Assembly (NCBI GenBank): GCA_028023455.1
Contig: JAQFVV010012981.1
Location: 273,501 to 337,500 of the forward strand
Source: Epiperipatus broadwayi
Taxonomy: Eukaryota; Onychophora; Udeonychophora; Euonychophora; Peripatidae
Reading direction: 5' to 3'
DNA length: 64,000 nt
Shown here: piece by piece, positions 49,200 to 59,670 of the stretch
Layout: the number at the start of each line of letters is the position of its first letter
Position numbering within the stretch: position 1 is the stretch's first letter
Program-made: the position numbers and the translations under genes
Notes under the pieces: model-generated
Told to the model about the DNA's origin: nothing
What the model saw: the letters and a program-made list of their open reading frames with translations, nothing else
The model's database searches: none

Positions 49200-50893
49200 A
49201 AAAAAAAACATTATTTTGTACAAAGTGTGTTTGGCATTCTACTATGAAAGAAAGATTGCTGAGAAAAAAACATATTTTATAAAATATAATAATAATATAT
49301 AAAATATGTATATATATATTTTTATTTAATAAACAAGATTTATTATTTTTTTTGTAACTATCCTGATGATCAAAGAAAAAGAAAATGTATATGCAGATTT
49401 ATTTTAAGATAAGAAAAAATGCAATTAATTGTAATTACAGAGGAAAGGAGATATTATATTTATTCTCTCCCTAATTAAATATGGCCCATGGAATGTCGAT
49501 TGCGAATATGAACTTAGTAAATGAAAAAAGAAAAAAAATAAAGATTGTATATAATTAAACATTGTTTAAGTTTTGCAAAGTGTTCATTCATTTTGGTTGA
49601 TAAAATTATGTTAGTCCACAAACAAAAATGAATTAATATAACATCATGTATTGTAAGTTATGATTAATATTGTAAATTATTTATAATAAAATATAAGCTT
49701 TGCAAAGAAATTAAATTCTTCAAGACATAAAGAAAAAAAGTGTGATTAGATACTTGCACAATAGAATCAGACCAGTGGTATAAAAAGGTGACCCTGAGAT
49801 CTTTAATTCATTCCTTCTTTGCTTTATTAATATTGTTAGTGAATTCTGCAAATTAGAGCATTGTATTCTTCATTGATCAGTGTACCACAGAGAAAGATCC
49901 AGAAAGATGTATAAAATGTTTTGCCACTTGTTTGGTTTTACCTGTGGGGATAATTCAAACCAAATGTACTGCTAATCAGATATGGTCACTGATGCCTTCT
50001 TCCTAGCCTAAAGTTACGAGGATGCCTTGATTTAAAATTTTATGCCTACATAATATTATTACATGACCTTAGCAAGCTGATAAGAAAAATAACACTTCAA
50101 ATGCCAATAGTGTATCTGATAGTTTGTAGAAATAAGAAACCAGTGGCCATGGCAAGCAATATTATACCAATCATTAAATCCAATCAAAGAAATACTAGGT
50201 AAGATTAATGAGAGCTCTATACCTAACTTTAATGTTTATCTGAACTAATAATATAAACTCTAAATAAACTAATAGGTCAGATGAACTAAGCTATTATTGG
50301 TAACAGAATACCTGATTAAATTTGTAATTAAGAATGTTCTATATCTATTCTACGTAACGTTGTATCTATATGTTATTGTTTAAAAATATTTAGTAGGGTA
50401 ATATTAATAAATAATTTTGTATTTGTAGTATGCACTTACTTGTTTATTGAATTTATATTATAATTTAAATTCAGCAACCTTTTTTATTTAGATTTCTCCA
50501 TGTATGAATGCTAATGCACATAACTAATTTGGTAAACCTCCATAAATAGAAACCAGATAACAGAAATATTATCTTTATTAATTAACCTTGTAATGGTGTA
50601 TTTAACTAATACAGCCATGAATACTGGCATCTGAAACCAATGAAAAAAGACCGTCACAAGTTACAGTTTTCTTTTATGCCAAAAGGTATACTATTACCCT
50701 GGGTTTGATTGATCGGAAAATAGTATTCGTTTTTCCTAATATTTATATATTTTAAATTAAAAAGGAGTGAGTCATTTGGTCATATCATAAACATTAGTTT
50801 AAACCCCCATTAGTAACCGGAATCTATATAAATATAAAAACTATCGAACAGATGAACAAGTTCCGATCCGATATAAAATTTATATATATATAT
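47256..50893. other. AT-rich non-coding stretch
   Basis: Includes the (AT)n tract at 49,117. The segment 49,740-50,180 is less AT-rich and holds a TATAAAAAGG motif near 49,780, with no recognisable coding or LTR structure around it. No gene called. Confidence 0.6.
49117..49196. repeat. (AT)n microsatellite
   Basis: About 78 bp of TA dinucleotides, the longest uninterrupted run in the window. Confidence 0.98.
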
Positions 50894-51044
50894 GATCAAT
50901 AGATGTAGCTTTACCAAGACTCCAAACAAGCGTATTTGTTTACATAAACGTCTGAGGGTGGAGCAAAATGAAAGAGACAGTGAATATTGACTCTGACGTT
51001 TATGTACTTGTTTGGAGGTCTTGGTAAAGCTCCATCTATTGATC
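50894..51044. repeat. Foldback or MITE-like inverted repeat
   Basis: Arms 50,894-50,952 and 50,995-51,044 both start outward with GATCAATAGATG and carry GCTTTACCAAGAC and CATAAACGTC, differing by a 9 bp gap and a few substitutions. The ~42 bp loop is single-copy. No transposase. It may be a foldback element or the end pair of a deleted DNA transposon; the outer boundaries and target duplication are unclear. Confidence 0.88.
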
Positions 51045-52159
51045 ATTAATACAAGCGATAGCAGGTTTTTACGTATATAAAACTTGTTTTTGTTTTTCAT
51101 ATATATATATATAAGTTTTCCTTAAGATGTGTGAAAGTCTTAATTTTCTATACAATAATCTTCAAAAGTTAAAATTTGTCATTTTATATGATAAAAATTA
51201 CTATAATAAAATGATGACAGTTTCATTTTTGAGCAAGATTATATAATTCCAATTCGATGTAGAGATATATTCTTAAAATATATTTTCTCTTTACAAAAAA
51301 TTTGAATTGTTAAAAAAGTCATGTCATTTTATTTAACATTTATTTTTAATTAAAGTTATACAAAATATAAAATAAAAATATTTAAAATTTTATGCTAAAT
51401 GTTGATCTTATAATGATAAACAAAAAAAAATCATTAAGCATTCATTTTTATAATTTATCTTAAAAAGTTTATGTTTTTTTTATTATGAACTTTTTATTAC
51501 TTAGTAAAGCAAAATGTTTTTAAGTGTAAAGTGGATTCGTGAATTTATTATTTTTACTTAGTATTTTTTTAGAACAATTGTACACTATATTAAACTTTTT
51601 AAATATTTCTTTTTCTTAATTACCATTTTATAATGTGCACAGTATATAAAAATAAAGCAATTTTTTTGTGATAATTACAATCTTCAAATATCTATCACTT
51701 ATCAATTCAAAACTTGTTCATAATGAAGTAGATGTAAGTAATGAATTTAAATTTACTTATTTATTTTAAATTATATTTTAAAAATATATACATTAGTAAG
51801 TTGCATTAAGTTAGATTAATACATTACAAATATTTTTCATTTTACTAATATAATTTAAGGTTTGTATTTGAATTGTTGAGATTATTCAATAATTTTCTGA
51901 TTCTGAATTTAACTTTAAATCCAGTTATTTGCTTGCATTAAAATTTATTTATTGTCTGAAGAAGTTTGCAGTGATAACATTTTACTTGTTATACAGTTGG
52001 ACTATTATCAAATATTTTTAAAAGAATTTGAACTTTATACTTATCTAAGTGAACATTCAACTATTAATAATAATATACAGATTAGAATAGAACACAAAAT
52101 TTTGAGTGATGTTTTTTCCGAGGTTTTCAGATATTTCTGGCTTGATCAATAACATATAA
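51045..52159. other. AT-rich non-coding stretch
   Basis: No gene or element recognised. Confidence 0.6.
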
Positions 52160-52242
52160 CATAAGAATTGAACTGATAATCTTTAGATTTATAAATACCG
52201 AATTTAAGGAGATATTCTAACCAACTAAGATACTACTAAAGA
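52160..52242 (-). mobile_element. tRNA-derived SINE head (type D), - copy
   Basis: On the - strand: CTTAGTTGGTTAGAATA (A-box region, ~52,231-52,215), CTTAAATTCGGTATTTATAA, then CAGTTCAATTC (B-box region, ~52,178-52,165). It aligns along its length with the + copy at 52,963, including the segment between the boxes, so the two are one family. Confidence 0.6.
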
Positions 52243-52635
52243 AAAATGCAGAAATTTTATGCAGTTATCTAAAGCTATGAATAGTTTTAAAACATTATTT
52301 ATTAGTCAACTTAAAGTATGTTTGCAATTATTATATGAATAGCATCATTTACATTTTTTCCTTTTGATTCTTTTACTTTTTACTTTTTTACTCTGCTCAA
52401 TATATCTGTGTTTTTGCAACAAACATGTGTTCAATAGCATAAAAAGAATTTGCTACATTAGACAAAACTATATTTACCATTTAATTTATTATTTTATAGT
52501 CTTTTAATTGTTTTTGATCTTGTAGACATTTTTACTGTTATAAGTTCTTCCACATTCAACTATATTTCATAAAATCATTTTTTTTTTTTTCAAAATTTCA
52601 AAATTAAAATGCTGAAATGAAAATGTTGAAAAATA

Positions 52636-52870
52636 AAAACTGTATTTATGAAATACCATGTGAATGCAAGAGAATGTATATCAATAAAACTAGGACCATT
52701 TAAAAACAATTAAAATAATATTAGAACAATAATTAAAGAGGAAAAGTCAGATATGTGGAAATTTTCAAACCAATGAACACGTATTTGATTTAAAAAAATC
52801 CACAAAAGTATGGATTAGAAAAGAAAAAATAAGAAAATTAAAAGAAGTCACTCTTATGAACTATTAAATA
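52636..52870 (+). mobile_element. PLE relic, third type: GIY-YIG fragment
   Basis: On the + strand the frame NCIYEIPCECKRMYINKTRTI fits the PLE GIY-YIG start 'g-Y-IpC-CgkvYIGeT-r-i', with both Cys in place and YIG decayed to YIN. After stops and a gap, HVFDLKKSTKVWIRKEKIRKLKEVTLMNY fits the later 'H-fdf---kvl--e-------Rk-kEal-I' block. Its wording differs from both other PLE types in this window, so it is a separate lineage. No RT part and no hammerhead-like motif was found nearby. Confidence 0.7.
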
Positions 52871-52962
52871 ATCCATAATGTTTGGAAACCACACATAAAA
52901 AAATCAAAAAGAATTTTATAGATAAGTATATAATTTTTTTTATTAATTGCTCTATGTTAGAA

Positions 52963-53040
52963 TAGTTTCGTTGGTCAGAGCATCATCTTAAAGTCGATAT
53001 TCATGAATGTAAAGGTCACTGATTCAATTACCATGTGGCA
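52963..53040 (+). mobile_element. tRNA-derived SINE head (type D), + copy
   Basis: GTTTCGTTGGTCAGAGC (52,965-52,981, A-box region), CTTAAAGTCGATATTCATGA, then CACTGATTCAATTACC (53,017-53,032, B-box region). Spacing fits a tRNA. It lacks a foldable acceptor stem, so a SINE head is likelier than a tRNA gene. Confidence 0.65.
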
Positions 53041-53814
53041 TCTTAATGAGAGAAAAAAAATACAACTCAGAATGTTGTGTTTATTGCATACTTATATGTT
53101 AATATAACAAGTGAATGTATTTAAAAAGATATAAATAATTTTAAAAACAAACAAAACATATAACATGTTGGAAAAAATCCAATATATAACTGTCAAAGTT
53201 TATAATTCACTTTAGACATTGATATAAAATATTTCAATGTTATTTACATACAAACCTCATTTATATATCTGTATTTATATACAGATATATATGAATATCA
53301 AAATTACTTATTCATTCCTGAGATAGATTTTGATATTGTAATGGTTAGACTAAGCATGTTTCAATATTTTACATTTTTAAAAAAATTATATAATTTATAC
53401 GAGTGTCACCTGATTTTAAACATCAGAAAATAGACAAGCACACATGTTTCTAACAAAATTTTATTTAATAGAATAATGATGACCACTAATGTAGATTATA
53501 CAATATTACATTTAAAGAGGCTAATACATCATAACAACAATTGTTTGATTACAAAATGTAATTGTCAGTGTACATATAACTTTTTTATCTTTTAACAAAG
53601 ACTTTTATCTGATGTCTCTTATATCACTATTTTATATGCATGCATGAAAACAATAATTACTTATTAAATGACCAAGTTTTATTTGCTAAATTAAATCTTC
53701 ATCTTCAGTTATACTATAATATTAATAATGTCATATAATCAAGTACATTTGCTATATAGCGAATGTTGGATTTTAATAAACTTACAATCTAACTTTAAAA
53801 AAAATTGTCAAGCA
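53041..53814. other. AT-rich non-coding stretch
   Basis: Nothing recognised. Confidence 0.6.
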
Positions 53815-53912
53815 TTGTTAGCCGAGAGGTCATCGCAGCAGCCTTGCGAGCAAGTAGTTGGTTGCAGATGGATATGGGTTCCCCTCCCGGCTGATGCTAT
53901 GACATATGATAA
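53815..53912 (+). mobile_element. tRNA-derived SINE (type B)
   Basis: Begins TTAGCCGAGAGGTCATCGCA, where TAGCCGAGAGG fits the Pol III A box, and reaches GGGTTCCCCTCC (53,876-53,887) in the B-box position. The tRNA-like part spans ~72 nt. It continues with GCTGATGCTATGACATATGA, matching the segment after the tRNA-like part in the 7.43 kb copy, and ends in an A-rich stretch. It is the most GC-rich short segment in the window, which suggests a younger insertion than the 7.43 kb copy. Confidence 0.72.
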
Positions 53913-54318
53913 AAAAATCTAAAAAATATAAGATATTTATTTGACTCATAAGTTTCTTAGTATCAACACATGCATACACTTAATATGGGATTAACATAAT
54001 TATAAGGAATAGCCATTTTTAGATCTGAATCCTGATTTAATAAAACTAGACTTCTACAGGAATCGATCGTTTTGAGTCTGATCTCTAATTTATTAAAAGA
54101 AATAGAAATAAATCCTCCCATATCAATACATATATATTTAAACTATTTGATAATAAACAAAACCTGCATATATATAAACTATAAACTCACCTATACAAAA
54201 TCTAATTCTCGGCAATCTAATGCAGTATTGATTACAGACAAATTGTTCACTTAAAGTTATTAATAATTATTTAATGGACAATTTATGCATGGGCACATTA
54301 TATTCAAAATGATGATTA

Positions 54319-54366
<48 letters not shown>

Positions 54367-55364
54367 TTTATTTTTAATTGACAAATTTTATCAAATAACA
54401 TTTGATCAACATGTATTGAAAGAAAAGTTCTTTATAAAATGCTAACATAATGTATATATATATTGTGACCTTTTATTTAGGTCCCTGGATTAAATAATCC
54501 AAAAGTTTAAATGATAATATATCTGGTGTTAAAATTTTACTAAAGTGGTTTTCAATAGAGATTGTTTTGAATGTACTGGGAAATTTGCTTAAGTGGAGAT
54601 GAGATTTCAAACCCAGTCTAGGCTCTAACTAGACTAAAATAACAATTTAAAGGTATTATTATTATTTGGTAGATAAATACATTGCTATTTTATTAGTTTT
54701 GAATAGCAATTGAAATAAATAAATAATTAAATCAAATTTATAAATCTTGTAAAATCAATTATTATAGTAAATTCCTTAAGCATATTTTTTAGTACTAAAC
54801 ATAAAGCTGTCTTAAATAATAATGGATAGTTATTAAAAATGAAGCCAGAGGGGGTAATACTAATTATGCATACCAAAATGATTGGCCAATTCACTCCCAA
54901 AGTGCAATGTAATAAGAGCTATATATGTTTTAACAAAGCTGTAGGGGGGTGGACTAATTAAGAAAACAAGAACCAAGTAACTACAGAAGTCCAGTCTGAT
55001 ATAAAATAAGGGGGAAAAAAACCAAATATTAGAAAATTCTGAAATTTAATTCAAGGAAATTATAAGATTTTGATATCTAAAAATGCTGGAATAGAAAATC
55101 TCAAAAAACCTTGCAGTCATTGAAACACCATTCTTCTATTGAACAATGATAGTTCTAAGAAGTTATACAGAGGAAGGAATGGAAACCGTATGCATCCTAA
55201 TTGTTTCTCATAAATCTTATTTCATACTCAGGAAATTTCAAGAAGTAAGCATTTGCTTTTATTGTATTTATACATGTAAATTATTATCTTTAAAAATAAC
55301 GCACAAATTATTTATAAGTGGACTAAAAAGTTGATAATGTTTATATTTTCACGCCATTAGTAAA
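53913..55364. other. AT-rich non-coding stretch
   Basis: Contains the (ATT)n/(ATTT)n tract at 54,320. A B-box-like match at 54,602-54,616 (-) has no properly spaced A box. The segment 54,840-55,010 is less AT-rich but matches nothing known to me. Confidence 0.6.
54320..54375. repeat. (ATT)n passing into (ATTT)n microsatellite
   Basis: About ten ATT units followed directly by five or six TTTA units. Confidence 0.96.
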
Positions 55365-58300
55365 TGTAGAGCAAAACAGATGTTCGTTTGAAAATCATAA
55401 TTGTAAGAAAATAAATTCAAAATAGTTTTAAAAAGAAATTTCAGAAGATATTAGAAATAAAATTAAAAGTCATTTTATATCATATAATGTTAATAAAGTT
55501 TAAACAAATAATTGTGTGATTTTATTCTCAATTCTCATCTGCCTATCTTCATCATGCCAATTTTGTGTAATGTTAAAAACAAATGATTACAGATGCGTTA
55601 AAATGTTGAAGATATCATATTTATAATTTGATAAATTATTGTTAATATTGAAAATCACATCACACTTTGCTGATAAGAATGGAATGAAATAAATATTTGC
55701 GTTAAAGTTTTATTGAGAAATATACGTCGTCGTTATAACAATGTTTTACAGTATTAGAATATATTCTGTCAGCTTAAATATTGCTAGACATATATGGATT
55801 GCTGTGCTGAGAGGAATAAAATTCACAAAGAGTTTTAAAAGAAAAAGAAAAGATAAATATACTAAGTAATAAAAATTCCACTAATTTTTCAAGGAAAAAT
55901 TATCTCGATTTAAATGTAAGTAAATGATTCTTGTTATACTTCATTGGAAACGCTTACAGAATAAATCAATAAAGATTTTAATGAGTTTGTTTTAAAGTTT
56001 GTTTTGAATTATCTAGAGCAAAATAGATAAATTTATTTATTTTTTTTAAATCTGCTACAATTGGAAACATGAATGTTAATTGCCTGATTAATTATCGCTA
56101 CAGAAACAAATAATTTCTGCTTTGGATAAGTGTTGAATATTGTTCTATTATACATCCAATAGGATAATGAAATATATATGCTTAATCTGAACTGATTGCT
56201 CATCCTAATAACCATTTATATTATTCTAACTCACCAGAATAAATAACTTGGAACAGAGTATAAAATTTAATGGATAAAAATGTGCTTTTATTTTCTTTAT
56301 CATTGCTGTGTTATTACTTACATAATGTGTTAATTGGAAATTTTGTTTTTAAAACATATGTGTTTTACTGTAGCATGAAAGATATATATATTAAGTTCAA
56401 GAAAAAATGTGAAAAATATATATCTATTTTATGTATGTTTTTTTTTTTAGTTAAGAGAAAACCGGAAAATATATATATCATTTATTTAGAGAGAGTGATA
56501 AAAATATATATATATATTTACTTCTCTCATAGTCTAAAACTAATTTTAAGATATATTAAAAAAAAAGGTAAATGTACAGACATTTTATCAAATATATATA
56601 TATATATTGGCATGACTGAATTATTTTTTGATATAAAAGAAAATTTGATATAAACGTTTTTCATTGTGTAATTTGCTATAGAAGTGAACGTGTCCACTTT
56701 GAATACAAATATAGATTTGATTTTTAGTGCTTAAAAATGTTGTGCTTTCTTTAACAACAGTATAGTTGTCATTGTAAATTAACTAATGATCATTTGATAT
56801 CTATATTTTGGTGTGTCTGTTGATACCTTAAGGGTCCTAGTGTAAAATGGAGTATGTATATCTCCACTGTTATTGTTGGTATTGTTTTATCTTGCTGTAA
56901 TTTGAGAATGATTAATGACAGTTTTTAGCTGATAGGATGTTCCAATAGAATGGCCTCCCATATATTAATATTAATATGGAGCATAGGCTGATAGAGGGTC
57001 ACCTATTGCTGATATCATGAGAGGAAAGTTTTGGTAGAGGCAAAGTAGTAGTTAATGCTTATTGGTATCAATAATCCTCAGATAAAAAATATTCATGATC
57101 TGAATTCTATTTTTTTTCCTGTGATGAGGCAAAAGCTCACACATGAGTATACCCATATAGAGGTCATAGGATCAGCCATATTATTATGCAACTGTCATGT
57201 TTTTTATAAAGCCTCCCTCTTTAGTGTAAAATTCCTCATGATAATATAGAGATAGTTTTTCCACTGTGTATGGCGAGGTATAATAGGTCAAAATGATATA
57301 GCAAGTATAAAAACAATGTTAAAGCTAGGAATACTGATCTAGCATAGTGTTTTCTTAATTGAAATAGTGTTTATGATGTTGGAGGATCATCATCAGCACA
57401 GACAGATCAAACCGGAATCTATTTGTAATTGTAGAATTTAGATGTACAAGTAAGAGATGCATGTTGGTAGTGTAGATTCATTTTCATCAAATAATGATGT
57501 GACAATAGAATTGTAAGATCAATTACATATTCAAGGTTCAGCTTGGGACATAGGTAATGCTTAATGAAATTTATGTGTATTTGACTTTTAATGTCTAGTC
57601 TTCATGTAATGCACCAAACTTATTCATTTCAAGGTTAAATAAGTTGGTAACTGCACAAAATATGATAATTGCCCTTATCATATTCTGATAAAAGAAAGGG
57701 TTTTTGGATAATGCAATATTTTAAATTTTTTCTGAATTCTAAATTTATACTTGGTGCATATCCTCAAGTTCTAGGTATACTGCTAGTTATAAATTTAAGT
57801 GCTAGTTAGCTTAAATAAGTTTTAGTATCATATTCTTAAAAATATGCCAAAGAGTAACAAATGATATTTTGAATATTATTTTCTAAGCAGGTTGTATCAT
57901 TTGCTGAGTATATGGTCAAGGGGATAATAAGTATTTGTCACATCCATAAATTATTTTAATAGATTAGTTTTATTTCATGCCATATCTGTAAATTAAGATT
58001 TTGTAAATAGTGTAAATAAAGTTTGTTGTATTTAAAAATTTATGTAGTTGCATGTAGTCTTATTGCTAATTACCACATCTATACACTATTATTGTTATTG
58101 CTATCAACCTATCAGAAGATTATAAATTGAAATCATCATCAACCAATATAGCACTATTAACTATATTATGCTATATCATAATAATGTTGGTAAGTCTTAT
58201 AATTTATTGGTACATCTAATGCATCATCACACAATAATCAAAATGTTAATAACTTAGAGCACAGATTAATGCAAGTAATAGATTAAATTTAAACATAATT

Positions 58301-59640
58301 TTGATTTAATTGATTTAGTTAAATCCACAGAGCTATCATTCACTGATCTTGATCACATGGTTTATAATTATTTAAGAAAAGGAATTTGGTAAGTTGTTTT
58401 TAATTATCAAAAAGTCATTTCCATTCATAAATTTTAAAGTTTATATTAATTATAAAGTTTCTTTAGAACTGCTAAATATAATTCTTAATTTAAGTTATAT
58501 TGAGAGCTATTAGGTGCATTATGTTTGGGTAGTAGTAAAATCCCTCTTACTGACCCAAATATAGTTTATATAATGATTTTGAGTGTTGAAACCCTGAGAA
58601 GAATTAGTTGTTAAGTTTTAAGATAGCATTTAAGTTTGTAATAAAGTTTATATTTAGTTAATTATCATAGTTGAACTTAAAATAGATTACTTTCACTGTT
58701 TTATGAAAGTTGACTAAGCTTTAATATGTAAATTATTTATTTTGGCATAAAATGGACAGTTTGTTTTAACTTCATGATAGATATTCTGGTTGTGTCAAGC
58801 TTGAAATCCCTATTTTTATTTAGCTTATTTATTTTTACCATTTAATGCCATATTAGGTCATAGTTTAAGATTTTAGTCTCCATCATTAACATTGTTCTTC
58901 AATTTCATCTTGATCCATTCTTTTATTTATTCATTCTCATTTGACATTAATTCATTATCATAACTGATTAATCATACATTAACTTTCATTCTTTTATCAT
59001 CTCAACTATTCATTAACTATTACTTTATCATCCTCTTAATCATTCATTATTCTCATACATATTCATTCTTTTCTCTTCACTCTTAGATTCCTTTCATTCC
59101 ACTATTCCATTATTACTTCTTTCCATCATCCATTAGTCATCTACATTATAATTTACTTATCATTTTATTTATAAGTTTAATTTCATCATCACTCAAGACA
59201 TATAATTATTAGTTGTTTTATTAATTTGCTGAATATCAAAATTTAACTTATCACATTCCGTTTGTGTGGATTTCAAAGCTAGTTTGACCAGAAGTTATTA
59301 TCTTTATTAGTCATCTTGTGATCTTCTTTAGATCGATAGTTTCATGCTAGTTTTATTCAATCCAGGAATCATTTCATGGGTTTTGCATTTATGTTTCTTC
59401 ATGCTTATATTCTTGATCGTGTGAGTACATTAGGTTCCATAAGAGAATTTGATCACTAAAATGTACTGTATGATTCATTGATGACCAGCTAGGTCAGGAA
59501 GCTAGGTTACAGTTGTGATTATGCTGACCAATGTGGATGGCATGATGATTGGCTGTAGCTAGGGTACAGTAGTGATTATGGTGCCTAAAACATGTGATAT
59601 GATTCATTTTTATTACAGCAGTCTGGGAGAAGGTTACAAT
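55365..59640 (+). repeat. Giant palindrome, left arm
   Basis: This 4.3 kb arm is the reverse complement of the sequence right of 59,640, followed without a break: 55,382 pairs with about 63,983, 56,270 with about 63,093, 57,660 with about 61,695 and 58,900 with about 60,478. In two stretches compared by eye the arms differ at about 2% (56,270-56,440) and about 7-8% (58,900-59,095), with small gaps. No recognisable gene or transposon domain occurs. The 127-codon frame at 56,270-56,653 recurs as a shortened frame in the other arm only because the DNA is duplicated. Pairing is still good where the window ends, so the left limit given here is set by the window edge and not by the repeat. Confidence 0.95.
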
Positions 59641-59670
59641 ATTGTAACCTTCTCCAAGACTGCTGTAATA
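59612..59670. repeat. Palindrome centre without spacer
   Basis: The axis lies between 59,640 and 59,641 in AGGTTACAAT/ATTGTAACCT. The arms pair right up to the axis (GCAGTCTGGGAGAAGGTTAC against GTAACCTTCTCCAAGACTGC), so there is no unpaired loop at the centre. Confidence 0.96.

Noticed and set aside
53815-53890. A functional tRNA gene
   Set aside because: The A box is good, but the arms do not fold into a full cloverleaf, and the downstream GATGCTATGACA is shared with another copy, marking a SINE.
54590-54640. B-box-like GGGTTTGAAATC on the - strand
   Set aside because: The only A-box-like match is immediately adjacent, so tRNA spacing is absent.
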